Part shown: piece after piece, positions 8,024-16,501 of the stretch | Position numbering within the stretch: the stretch's first letter is position 1 | Layout: every line of letters starts with the position of its first letter | Origin: JAWLEP01 sp964553045 | GTDB taxonomy: Bacteria; Fermentibacterota; Fermentibacteria; Fermentibacterales; JCC-6 | Direction: 5' to 3' | Assembly (NCBI GenBank): GCA_964553045.1 | Contig: CAZKJG010000013.1 | Span: forward strand, 32,798-96,797 | DNA: 64,000 nucleotides | Notes under the pieces: model-generated | Databases searched by the model: none | What the model was told of the DNA's origin: nothing | The model's input: only the letters and a program-made list of their open reading frames with translations | Translations under genes and position numbers: made by a program

Positions 8024-8341
8024 TTGAACAGACAGATGCGCAAGATGCTGCAGCAGGCCCAGAAGATGCAGGCCGGTCTGGCCAAGGTGCAGGAGGAGCT
8101 GGAACAGGCCCGCGTGGAAGGCTCGGCCGGCGGCGGAATGGTGAAAGCCGTTGTCAATGGCAGGGCGGAGATGGTCTCGCTGGCGATCGACCCTGAGGCT
8201 GTTGATCCGGACGACGTGGAGATGCTGGAGGACCTGGTGATGGCCGCCGTAAGGGACGCCGCCGAGAAGAGCAGGGCCGTCTCGGAGAGCAAGATGCAGG
8301 AGCTGGGCCTCCCAACGGGAGGACTGGGGGGAATGATGTGA
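8024..8341 (+). CDS. ybaB: YbaB/EbfC family nucleoid-associated protein
   Basis: A small (105 residue) DNA-binding homodimer that coats the nucleoid. It has the N-terminal coiled segment MRKMLQQAQKMQAGLAKVQEE, the central beta part with a GGGMVKAVVNG motif, and a C-terminal 'M..L..PTGGLGGMM' tail typical of the family. It uses a TTG start and overlaps recR by four bases (GTGA). The dnaX-ybaB-recR order is conserved in many phyla. Confidence 0.93.
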   Translation: MNRQMRKMLQQAQKMQAGLAKVQEELEQARVEGSAGGGMVKAVVNGRAEMVSLAIDPEAVDPDDVEMLEDLVMAAVRDAAEKSRAVSESKMQELGLPTGGLGGMM

Positions 8342-8925
8342 GCTCGGACCTCTTCGACAGGCTGGTCGCCCAGCTCTCCCGTCTGCCCGGCATCGGCCGG
8401 AAAACGGCCCTCAGGCTGGGATTCAGCCTGGTGGACGACAGGGAGATGGCCGGAGACCTCGCCGAGGCCCTGTCTGAGGTCCACAGCAAGGTCGGAGAAT
8501 GTCAGCGCTGCAGGAACCTCACCGAGCACCGAATTTGCGACGTGTGCAGCGACGCCTCGCGCAAGAACATCGTATGCGTGGTCGAGAGCCCGGCCGATCT
8601 CCGTTCCATAGACGAGGCCGCCCTTTTCCACGGGTACTACTTCGTGCTGCACGGCCTCCTTGCCCCCCTGGACGGTATGGGCCCGAGGGAACTGGGCGTG
8701 GACCGTCTCCGCCGCATGGTCGATGAGGTTGAAGCCTCGGAGGTCATACTGGCCCTGGATGCCACCGCGGACGGGGAGGCAACGTGCTCCTATCTGTCCC
8801 GGACGCTGGGGGAGATGGGACTGGAGGTCACCAGACTGGCACGGGGTCTTCCCTCGGGAGCCTCTGTGGAGTTCGCCGACGCCAACACGCTCACCCAGGC
8901 GTTCAAGGGAAGACAGAAGGCCTGA
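8338..8925 (+). CDS. recR: Recombination protein RecR
   Basis: RecR works with RecF/RecO to load RecA on gapped DNA. The 195-residue protein has the helix-hairpin-helix region LSRLPGIGRKTALRLGF, a four-cysteine zinc finger (CQRC..ICDVC, residues about 56-70), a Toprim domain beginning VCVVES, and the Walker B-like end. The length matches the family (about 200). The GTG start overlaps ybaB. Confidence 0.96.
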   Translation: MSSDLFDRLVAQLSRLPGIGRKTALRLGFSLVDDREMAGDLAEALSEVHSKVGECQRCRNLTEHRICDVCSDASRKNIVCVVESPADLRSIDEAALFHGYYFVLHGLLAPLDGMGPRELGVDRLRRMVDEVEASEVILALDATADGEATCSYLSRTLGEMGLEVTRLARGLPSGASVEFADANTLTQAFKGRQKA

Positions 8926-8934
8926 CGGAGGGGC

Positions 8935-9510
8935 ATGGCTCTTAACTGGCCAAACCGGATCACAATCCTGCGCATGCTGCTGAGCCCGGTATTCATGGTT
9001 CTTCTTCTCGACGAGAGAACCGGGTTCCGCATCGCCGCCCTGGGTGTGTTCAGCCTCTCCTCCATCACCGACGTCTACGACGGCTATCTGGCCCGCAAGC
9101 ACGGCTGGGTGACAAATCTGGGCAAGTTCCTGGATCCGCTGGCCGACAAGCTGCTGGTGTCGGTGGCCCTCATCGGCCTGGTTCAGATAGGGATGGTTCC
9201 CGTCTGGTCGGCCTATCTGATCATCGGCCGCGAGCTTCTGGTCACCGGCCTCCGGGCCATAGCCGCATACGCCGGAATACTCATCCTTCCCTCCCGCCTG
9301 GGCAAGTGGAAGACCACAACTCAGATGGCGGCGCTATTCGGCTATCTGCTGGCCTCGGTGCTGCAGAGCGCGGGGCATGGCTCCGCCGCCACGACCCCTC
9401 TGGTCCAGGCGTCTCTGGTGCTCCTGATACTGGCGGTAGCCCTGACGCTCATATCCGGAATCGATTACTTCTGGCGAAACGGATCAGTGGTGAGAAGGTT
9501 GCTTCAGTGA
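8935..9510 (+). CDS. pgsA: CDP-diacylglycerol--glycerol-3-phosphate 3-phosphatidyltransferase
   Basis: This membrane enzyme makes phosphatidylglycerol phosphate, the committed step to phosphatidylglycerol. The 191-residue protein has the CDP-alcohol phosphotransferase signature D-x2-DG-x2-AR-x8-G-x3-D-x3-D, seen as DVYDGYLAR...GKFLDPLAD at residues about 46-71. It has five to six hydrophobic segments and the family's N-terminus (NWPNRITILRM). It overlaps pgpA by four bases (GTGA), so the synthase and its phosphatase are coupled. Confidence 0.94.
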   Translation: MALNWPNRITILRMLLSPVFMVLLLDERTGFRIAALGVFSLSSITDVYDGYLARKHGWVTNLGKFLDPLADKLLVSVALIGLVQIGMVPVWSAYLIIGRELLVTGLRAIAAYAGILILPSRLGKWKTTTQMAALFGYLLASVLQSAGHGSAATTPLVQASLVLLILAVALTLISGIDYFWRNGSVVRRLLQ

Positions 9511-9992
9511 ACGGCGGACGAAGGCGCGCCTCCCTGCTGGCCCGACTCACCGCCACCACCCTCTACACCGGGTACTTCCCCTTCGCTCCCGGAACGGTGG
9601 GCAGCCTGGTTGCCGCCGGGCTCTTCATGCTGGCGGCGCCGGTCCTCCACTGGTGGGGCCTGCTGCTGGTTCTGGCCGGATCCGCGGCGGCGGGGTTTCA
9701 CAGCTGCGCTCAGGTGGTCCCGGACTGGGGCGGAGACCCTTCCCGGGTTACAGTGGACGAGTTCTCAGGCTGCTGGTTGGCCTGCATACCGGCATGGTAC
9801 ATGTACGGGGGCTGGGGTGTCCTTGCCGCCCTTGTGCTGTTCAGGATCTTCGACATACTGAAGCCCTGGCCCGTTTCCGCCCTGGACAGACGCAGCGGGT
9901 CGGCGTCGATAATGCTGGATGACCTGGCCGCCGGCGTCATGGCGGCGGCGGTAATTGCCGTCGGGTGGTACATCAATGCCATTCTCGCCTGA
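9507..9992 (+). CDS. pgpA: Phosphatidylglycerophosphatase A
   Basis: It removes the phosphate from phosphatidylglycerol phosphate made by the upstream enzyme. The 161-residue protein contains FAPGTVGSL, VDEFSG, FRIFDILKPWP and LDDLAAG, which are the PgpA signature blocks. It has three or four membrane helices. I chose the GTG at 9507 because it overlaps the pgsA stop and gives the normal family length. An upstream in-frame ATG at 9306 would add 67 residues inside pgsA and is unlikely. Confidence 0.92.
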   Translation: MNGGRRRASLLARLTATTLYTGYFPFAPGTVGSLVAAGLFMLAAPVLHWWGLLLVLAGSAAAGFHSCAQVVPDWGGDPSRVTVDEFSGCWLACIPAWYMYGGWGVLAALVLFRIFDILKPWPVSALDRRSGSASIMLDDLAAGVMAAAVIAVGWYINAILA

Positions 9993-11202
9993 GCACGCGG
10001 CCGTTCTCACCGTGGGCGACGAGCTCCTCGAAGGCCGCACGCGTGACATCAACCTGATGCAGATCTCCCGCGTGCTGTCCGCCGAGCGCCTGCCGGTGCT
10101 GGAGGGGAGAACGGTCTCTGACGATCCCGAGGCCATATGCCGGGCCGTACGGGATCTGTTGGCTCCCGGCTGCCTCCTGCTGACTACGGGAGGGCTCGGC
10201 CCCACCGACGATGACATGACGCTTTCGTCCGTGGCTCGGGCGCTGGAGCTGCCTCTCGTCAGAAACGACCGCGCCGAGCGGATGGTCCGCGAGCGAATCG
10301 AGCGGCCGGGAAGGCGGTGTTCCGAATCGGCGCTGCGGCAGGCCGACCTGCCCCGCGGCGCCCGGCCGGTGCGGAACCCGGTCGGGGTGGCCCCCGGGGT
10401 CGTTCTTCGCAGCGGCGAATCGGCCGTGATATGTCTTCCCGGAGTCCCCGCCGAGGTCCGCGGGCTTCTGGAGGACTGTCTGCAGGTCCTGGATGTCACC
10501 GGCAGCGGATCGGAGCGCTATGAGTTCGTCAGGACGTGGGGCATAAGGGAGAACGATCTCTTCGACGCCCTCGCCCCCCAGGCCCGGGAGCTGGGCTGCC
10601 GCCTGGCATTTCTGCCCTCCGCCTGCAGGGTGGACCTGAAGATCTTCGGGGCAGGCAGGGAGGAGATGGCCCGAAGGGTAGGTCGGGAGTACCCGGGCCA
10701 CGTGTACGCTGCCGAGCCGGACCTGTCTCTGGCCGAAAGGCTGGGCAGGAAGCTTCTCGCCAGCGGACTTTCGCTGGCGGTGGCGGAATCCTGCACCGGC
10801 GGCATGCTGGGCGGTGAGCTGACATCGGTCCCCGGAGCCTCCGACTGGTTCGCCGGCGGGGTCATCAGCTACTCCAACCGGGTGAAATCGGACGTGCTCG
10901 GTGTACCGGGCCGTCTCCTGGACAGCCACGGTGCCGTAAGCGGGCCGGTAGTGAAGGCCATGGCCCGCGGCGTATCCGGCCTGTTGGGCTCGAACGTCGC
11001 GCTGGCCGTCTCCGGAATCGCCGGGCCTGCGGGCGGAACCGGGGAAAAGCCGGTGGGAACGGTATGGATAGCGCTGGAGCATCCGGACGGAAGCCGGCAG
11101 AGAAGGAAGCTCTTCGGCGGGGACAGGCAGCATGTCAGACGATCCGCCGTAACCTGCGCCATGGGCATGCTGCTGCAGGCCCTCTGCGGAGCCGGCACAT
11201 GA
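9976..11202 (+). CDS. cinA: CinA family protein (competence/damage-inducible, nicotinamide-nucleotide amidase domain)
   Basis: The 408-residue protein has two CinA domains. The N-terminal MoCF/COG1058-like domain is marked by VGDELLEG, TTGGLGPTDDD and CLPGVPAEV. The C-terminal NMN deamidase (PncC) domain is marked by AVAESCTGGMLGGELT and GIAGPAGGTGEKPVGTVWIA. Family members act in pyridine-nucleotide salvage and may hydrolyse ADP-ribose. The ATG at 9976 gives the conserved start MPFSPEHAAVLTVGDELL and overlaps pgpA by 17 bases. The stop overlaps thpR by ATGA. Location between pgpA and recA is a common arrangement. Confidence 0.93.
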   Translation: MPFSPEHAAVLTVGDELLEGRTRDINLMQISRVLSAERLPVLEGRTVSDDPEAICRAVRDLLAPGCLLLTTGGLGPTDDDMTLSSVARALELPLVRNDRAERMVRERIERPGRRCSESALRQADLPRGARPVRNPVGVAPGVVLRSGESAVICLPGVPAEVRGLLEDCLQVLDVTGSGSERYEFVRTWGIRENDLFDALAPQARELGCRLAFLPSACRVDLKIFGAGREEMARRVGREYPGHVYAAEPDLSLAERLGRKLLASGLSLAVAESCTGGMLGGELTSVPGASDWFAGGVISYSNRVKSDVLGVPGRLLDSHGAVSGPVVKAMARGVSGLLGSNVALAVSGIAGPAGGTGEKPVGTVWIALEHPDGSRQRRKLFGGDRQHVRRSAVTCAMGMLLQALCGAGT

Positions 11203-11735
11203 GGGTATTCGCAGCCCTTCCCATGCCCGGGAACGTACTGGATGCCGTGCAGGCGTGGATGCGACCCCTGCGCCACCGATATCCCCACCTCAAGTGGGTG
11301 AACAGGGACCGGATTCACGTCACGCTGAGATTCCTGGGGAAGGTGGATGAAGACAGCGTGGACAGGTTGCAGAAGGCGGTGGAGGAGTGCAGCCCGGGCG
11401 AGATCGGTTTTCGGCTCAGCGAGGTCGGCCGTTTTCACCGGGGTCGCCGTGGCCCGGCAACGGTACTCTGGATCGGCGGACGCTTCGACCCCGGCGTGGA
11501 GGAGCTGGCCAGGCTGATGGCCGCCATTCCGGACCATCGGGGCCGGCTGGGCAGGCCGGGACCTTTCGTCCCCCACCTGACCGTAGCCCGCAGGCGGCGC
11601 GGCGGGAGGGGCATTCCCGAAGACCTTCCCCCCCTTGAGCCGGTTTGCGGAAGCGTGGACAGGGTTGAGATATACAACAGCAGACTGACCCCGGAGGGTC
11701 CGGAGTACACCGTGCTCCGCTCCTGCGGGCTGTAG
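11199..11735 (+). CDS. thpR: RNA 2',3'-cyclic phosphodiesterase
   Basis: A 178-residue member of the 2H phosphoesterase (2'-5' RNA ligase-like) family. It opens 2',3'-cyclic phosphates. The two H-x-T/S motifs are HVTLRFLG (about residue 40) and HLTVAR (about residue 126). The start MRVFAALPMP is typical (usually 'MRLFVAI'). The ATG overlaps the cinA stop. The cinA-thpR-recA order occurs in many bacteria. Confidence 0.9.
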   Translation: MRVFAALPMPGNVLDAVQAWMRPLRHRYPHLKWVNRDRIHVTLRFLGKVDEDSVDRLQKAVEECSPGEIGFRLSEVGRFHRGRRGPATVLWIGGRFDPGVEELARLMAAIPDHRGRLGRPGPFVPHLTVARRRRGGRGIPEDLPPLEPVCGSVDRVEIYNSRLTPEGPEYTVLRSCGL

Positions 11736-11817
11736 GGTTACTTGCAGGTGAGCTCCCGGCCGGGGAGTAACGTACCCACGGGGTGTCCTACGGCCGGGGC
11801 ATCGGAAGAAAGGCGGT

Positions 11818-12873
<1,056 letters not shown>

Positions 12874-12876
12874 CCC

Positions 12877-13515
12877 TTGCTGATCCGGTCGGTCTCGCCC
12901 GTTCGACGGGGCTGGGTGAGGGTGGAGACCGACCTCGGTAGCTGGCTCCTTACCTCCGGCGCAGCCCGAAGGCTCGCCCTGGAAGGGGGGGCGGAGATAG
13001 ATGCCGAAAGGCTCGATGAGGCGGCCATGAAGGTCCAGCCCCCGGCCGCCAGGAAGGACACAGGGCGTTACCTGGCGAGGAGCGAGCACACCGCGAGCCA
13101 GCTCAGAGGCTACCTCGGCGGCAGGCAATACCATCCCTCCGTAGTCGACAGGACCGTGGAGTGGGCCTCCAGGCTGGGATACGTCGATGACGTCAGATTC
13201 GCCCGCTCCTACGTCAGGAGCCACAGGGGAGGCCGGTCGCCGATGGGGGTCCGAAGACTCCGTCTGGAGCTGCGAAAGCGGGGCGTCAGCGCCGAGGACG
13301 CCGAAGCGGCATTGGTCGACTCCGAAGACCGGGACATCGAAGAGGATCTGGTGCGCGGGGTGAGGAAGCGCTACGGCCACCTCCCGGACGAGAAGGCGAG
13401 ACGCAGGGCGCTGGGCTACATGTCCAGGCGGGGCTTCCCCTACGACCTCTCCAGGCGGGTTGTGAACAGGGCTCTGAACGGCGGCTCCGCCGACGGCGAG
13501 CCGGAGGATACTTAG
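12877..13515 (+). CDS. recX: Regulatory protein RecX
   Basis: RecX caps and inhibits RecA filaments. The 212-residue protein has the repeated three-helix units of the family: 'YLARSEHTASQLRGYL', 'LGYVDDVRFARSYVRSH' and 'LRLELRKRGVS', the last two being the best-conserved RecX motifs. The TTG start lies three bases after recA, which supports coupling. Position next to recA strongly supports the call. Confidence 0.92.
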   Translation: MLIRSVSPVRRGWVRVETDLGSWLLTSGAARRLALEGGAEIDAERLDEAAMKVQPPAARKDTGRYLARSEHTASQLRGYLGGRQYHPSVVDRTVEWASRLGYVDDVRFARSYVRSHRGGRSPMGVRRLRLELRKRGVSAEDAEAALVDSEDRDIEEDLVRGVRKRYGHLPDEKARRRALGYMSRRGFPYDLSRRVVNRALNGGSADGEPEDT

Positions 13516-13523
13516 GCCATGGG

Positions 13524-14078
13524 ATGGCTGGTCGGACCGACTCCCCCAACCCCGGGGCAGCGCCGGTGAGGAACAGGCAGGTGCTGGAGGGATGGACCGC
13601 GCTGGGGGCCTCTGTCCTGGGAATCGACTACCGTCCTTCCCGTCCCCTGCCAGCGGTATTTCTCCGCGCCATCGACCGGGGCTGGGCCCCGCCGCCCCCG
13701 GCGGCCTCGAAACCGGGCGAGGGGCTGGGTTCCAGGCGGGCCAGGTACGTATACCAGATCACCTGGGAGCTGCTCCGCCGGCGGGGGGGCTACCGAAGAC
13801 CTCTTAGGCTGGAGCCGGAACCGGGATTGAGGATGCTGCTGCCCTTCGGCGGCAGGGGACTCGGCGTTCTTCCCCAGAGGCCGCCCGAGAAGGTTCCCTC
13901 CCGGCTTCGCGGCCCGGCCCTGGTGGGGCGAAGCGTGGCCGCCTACCGCTCGGGCGTACGGCTGGTCGTGGTGACCGGGCTTCGCAGAAGGGAGTTGGAG
14001 GGGGTCATGGAAAGGGGCAACGTGGCCTGGTGTACGGCGGACAGAGCGGAGGAGATGCTGTGCTCACTGGAGCGCTGA
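13524..14078 (+). CDS. Hypothetical protein between recX and yidD
   Basis: A 184-residue basic protein that I do not recognise. It is rich in Arg and Pro, has no signal peptide or membrane segment, and ends with a plausible globular part (VAAYRSGVRLVVVTGL... to ...VAWCTADRAEEML) that reads like a Rossmann-type end, as if comparing or returning a position. The ATG at 13524 lacks a clear ribosome site; GTG at 13566 is an alternative. It overlaps yidD by 19 bases. It is reading-frame-open with codon use like its neighbours, so it is probably a real gene. Confidence 0.5.
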   Translation: MAGRTDSPNPGAAPVRNRQVLEGWTALGASVLGIDYRPSRPLPAVFLRAIDRGWAPPPPAASKPGEGLGSRRARYVYQITWELLRRRGGYRRPLRLEPEPGLRMLLPFGGRGLGVLPQRPPEKVPSRLRGPALVGRSVAAYRSGVRLVVVTGLRRRELEGVMERGNVAWCTADRAEEMLCSLER

Positions 14079-14437
14079 TTCTGGGGGTTCTGGCGGTTCC
14101 ATGGCCTCCGGCGTCCCCGGCGGCGGAGGATTCTCTGGGCGTCCCCGGGCCCGCCTGCGCCCTCTTCGCCCAGTACAGGCTGGTGTTCGCGGAGGTCCTG
14201 GCCAGACGCTGCGTCTACTCCCCCAGCTGTTCGCACTACGCACAGAGAGCCATGGACCGGGTGGGGCTCCTGCTCGGCGTTCCCATGGCCCTGGAACGGT
14301 GGACCCGGTGCCACCCGGACGCCGCCGTCGGCGGCTTCTATTCGAGGGGTCCGGACGGTCTGCTCCTCGATCCCCCGTTCCGCGGGGAGAGGTCGGGGGG
14401 TGATCCGGCGTGGTCTTCGCTTGCGCTGCCCTTCTGA
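14060..14437 (+). CDS. yidD: Membrane protein insertion efficiency factor YidD, with an N-terminal signal-like segment
   Basis: YidD assists YidC-dependent insertion at the inner membrane. The core CVYSPSCSHYAQRAMDRVG (about residues 52-70) and RCHPDAAVGGF match the family (C-x-Y-x-P-T-C-S-x-Y and RCHP...GG). Normal YidD is about 70-90 residues and starts with an amphipathic helix. This one is 125 residues and starts with a hydrophobic segment ending SPAA, like a signal peptide. The GTG has a GGAGGAG site close upstream. It overlaps both neighbouring genes. Confidence 0.82.
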   Translation: MLTGALILGVLAVPWPPASPAAEDSLGVPGPACALFAQYRLVFAEVLARRCVYSPSCSHYAQRAMDRVGLLLGVPMALERWTRCHPDAAVGGFYSRGPDGLLLDPPFRGERSGGDPAWSSLALPF

Positions 14438-15255
14438 CGATTGCCGCCATGCCGCCCTCCGGGGGAAGCGATCCCGACACCTCCTTTGCCGGGAACCTCT
14501 ACCGGGCAGGGGAATGGGACATGGCCGCCCTGGAGTACATGCGGGTGATCCACGCCCGGGGAGACACCCTGTCGCACCCCCTGCCGGCGCTGCGCCTCGC
14601 CAGGTGCTGGCACGAGCTGGGCCGGGCCGGGGAAGCCCTAGTACTTTACCGGCGTGTCTCCGGAGGACTGGAGCACGGGGACACTGCGGCCATGGCCTCC
14701 CTGGGAGCCGGGTCGGTTCTGGAAGGCATGGGCATGGACCGGGAGGCCAGGGGCCTCTTCCTCAGGGCCGCGTCCCAGGCCGATGACTCGACGCTTCGAG
14801 GAACCGGCAGGGTCCTTGCCGCCCTCTCCATGGGGCGCCAGGGGTACTGGTCCAGGGCGGAGTCGGAGCTGGAGGGTCTGGGAGGCGGGCCGGTGGGGCC
14901 GCTGGCGCAGGGACTGCTGGTCGAAGTCCGCCGGGCGCAGAACCTGCCCCACCGAAGCCCCCTGGCCTGCGCGGGAGCCAGCCTGGCGCTGCCGGGACTC
15001 GGCCAGGCCATCTGCGGCAGACCCAGGGACGGGCTCAACGCCCTGCTGACAACGGCTGCCACCGGTTTCCTGCTCTACCACTCGCTGGAGGAGGAGAGCC
15101 TGGCGGGAAGCGTGCTGTCGGGATGGTTGTTCCTTTCCTTCTACGGGGGCAACGTTTACGGAGGCTACCGTTCGGCCGAGAGCTACAACCTGGCGGCCAG
15201 GAGAAGGCTCTACGGCAGAATAGCGGACCGGATAGCCGGATGGAGAGCCCCGTAG
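14410..15255 (+). CDS. Exported/membrane TPR protein with LPGLGQ-type C-terminal membrane region
   Basis: A 281-residue protein. It has a signal-like N-terminus, then about 160 residues of TPR-like helices (LYRAGEWDMAALEYMRV, LARCWHELGRAGEALVLYRRV and so on). A membrane-associated end follows with SLALPGLGQAICGRPRDGL and two hydrophobic stretches. 'S.LLPGLGQ.Y.G....G' is a common motif of small membrane proteins placed near yidD-type genes. Exact function is unknown. The GTG start overlaps yidD by 28 bases, implying coupling. Confidence 0.65.
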   Translation: MVFACAALLTIAAMPPSGGSDPDTSFAGNLYRAGEWDMAALEYMRVIHARGDTLSHPLPALRLARCWHELGRAGEALVLYRRVSGGLEHGDTAAMASLGAGSVLEGMGMDREARGLFLRAASQADDSTLRGTGRVLAALSMGRQGYWSRAESELEGLGGGPVGPLAQGLLVEVRRAQNLPHRSPLACAGASLALPGLGQAICGRPRDGLNALLTTAATGFLLYHSLEEESLAGSVLSGWLFLSFYGGNVYGGYRSAESYNLAARRRLYGRIADRIAGWRAP

Positions 15256-15271
15256 CCCGGACCCTGCGAGG

Positions 15272-15300
15272 TTGACTTCCCCGGCCGGCATCAACAATAT
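15272..15300 (+). promoter_or_regulatory. Possible promoter of the rplM-rpsI operon
   Basis: TTGACT (15272-15277, 5 of 6) is followed after 17 bases by CAATAT (15295-15300, weak). The 239-base gap between 15256 and 15494 is the longest leader before a ribosomal operon here. It contains this candidate and the hairpin at 15382-15415. Confidence 0.4.
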
Positions 15301-15381
15301 ACCCGCTCCCGAAAGCGCGAGACGGCATGACCGAAGCATTGGTCTGTCTATTGCCTTAGAGCGTAGCGAGTTGCATATTAC

Positions 15382-15415
15382 CGCCCCGCCCGGGCCCGAG
15401 GGACGGGCCGGGGCG
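15382..15415 (+). promoter_or_regulatory. GC-rich hairpin in the rplM leader
   Basis: CGCCCCGCCCG (15382-15392) can pair with CGGGCCGGGGCG (15404-15415), leaving one bulged C and an 11-base loop. It has no T-run after it, so it is more likely an RNA leader element than a terminator. L13 leaders that bind L13 for autoregulation are known in other bacteria; equivalence here is inference. Confidence 0.4.
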
Positions 15416-15494
15416 ACGGAAAACGTCCTGCGGGCGAATGGGATAAAGGGCTCGGGATTACGAACGTCACGCCATTACTGTCACGGAGGTTACG

Positions 15495-15938
15495 GTGAAG
15501 ACCTACTCAGCCAGGAAGGGTGAGGTCGAGCGGAGCTGGTGGCTTGTGGACGCCAGCGACAAGACCCTCGGCAGGCTTGCCGCCAGGATTGCCAAAGTCC
15601 TGCAGGGCAAGGACAAGCCGGTATATACCCCGAACATCGATACTGGAGACTTCGTCGTGGTCATCAACGCCGAGAAGGTCAGGGTGACCGGAAAGAAGGC
15701 CAGCCAGAAGAGCTACCACAGCCACAGCGGATATCCGGGAGGAGCAAGGAGCCGCACGCTGAAGGAGATGCTCCAGAAGCATCCCGACCGCGTGATAAGG
15801 CGGGCGGTCAAGGGAATGCTTCCAAAGAACCGTCTGGCCCGGCAGCAGCTCCGGAAGCTGAAGGTATACGCGGGAGCGGACCATCCGCATGCGGCCCAGC
15901 GGCCGCAGCAGATGGATCTCGACCAGCCGGGAGGATAG
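15495..15938 (+). CDS. rplM: 50S ribosomal protein L13
   Basis: The 147-residue protein has the L13 core: WWLVDASDKTLGRLAARIAKVLQGKDKP, the GDFVVVINAEKVRVTGKK block, and LPKNRLARQQLRKLKVYAG near the end. The length fits (about 142-150). The GTG start has a GGAGGT site five bases upstream. rpsI begins directly after the TAG. Confidence 0.97.
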   Translation: MKTYSARKGEVERSWWLVDASDKTLGRLAARIAKVLQGKDKPVYTPNIDTGDFVVVINAEKVRVTGKKASQKSYHSHSGYPGGARSRTLKEMLQKHPDRVIRRAVKGMLPKNRLARQQLRKLKVYAGADHPHAAQRPQQMDLDQPGG

Positions 15939-16325
15939 ATGGAGCAGTACATAGGAGTAGGCAGGAGAAAGACGGCCACGGCCAGGTGCTATCTGAGGCC
16001 CGGTCACGGCATCATAACGATCAACCGCAAGGAGCCCGAGGAGTTCTTCGGCAGGGTCTGGCAGCTGGGGCATGCCCTGGAGCCTCTGGACGTCACCAGT
16101 TCGAGGACCAAGTTCGACGTCTACGTGAACGTTCGCGGCGGCGGCGTGACCGGACAGGCCGGAGCGGTAAGGCTGGGAATCGCCAGAGCTCTTGTGGAGG
16201 CGGACCCCGATCTGAGGCATACCCTAAAGAGCAAGTACATGCTCAGGCGGGACCCCAGGATCGTGGAGAGGAAGAAGTACGGGCGGCCCAAGGCCCGCAA
16301 GCGCTTCCAGTTCTCCAAGAGGTAG
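15939..16325 (+). CDS. rpsI: 30S ribosomal protein S9
   Basis: The 128-residue protein starts YIGVGRRKTATARCYL and ends with the invariant basic tail RRDPRIVERKKYGRPKARKR...QFSKR, whose terminal Lys-Arg contacts P-site tRNA. It follows rplM with no gap, the standard L13-S9 pair. Confidence 0.97.
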   Translation: MEQYIGVGRRKTATARCYLRPGHGIITINRKEPEEFFGRVWQLGHALEPLDVTSSRTKFDVYVNVRGGGVTGQAGAVRLGIARALVEADPDLRHTLKSKYMLRRDPRIVERKKYGRPKARKRFQFSKR

Positions 16326-16358
16326 AGCGGGGCCTGTTCCCGCACATCGCACTGCCGG

Positions 16359-16394
16359 ACCGCAGAGCCGGGCGGTAACGTCCCGGCCTGCGGT
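16359..16394 (+). promoter_or_regulatory. Strong hairpin between rpsI and rpsB
   Basis: ACCGCAG-(A)-GCCGGG (16359-16372) pairs with CCCGGC-CTGCGGT (16382-16394): 13 base pairs with one bulged A and a 9-base loop. No T-run follows, so it may be an RNA leader of the S2-Ts mRNA, a processing site or a Rho-dependent stop. The 176-base gap 16326-16501 holds nothing else I can name. No clear promoter is seen. Confidence 0.45.
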
Positions 16395-16501
16395 TCGTGC
16401 GGAAAACACACACGGCGGGGCGGCGCGTCCCGGTGCCCGAAGAGGGTTTGGCGCGCCCGAAAGCCCCGGCCGGAGGAAACAACCGAAAGGAACACAGCCA
16501 C

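Noticed and set aside
9306..9506. Upstream in-frame start for pgpA
   Set aside because: It lies inside pgsA in another frame; the GTG at 9507 gives the family length and a normal overlap.
11736..11817. SOS box upstream of recA
   Set aside because: No recognisable LexA operator of the E. coli or Bacillus type is present.
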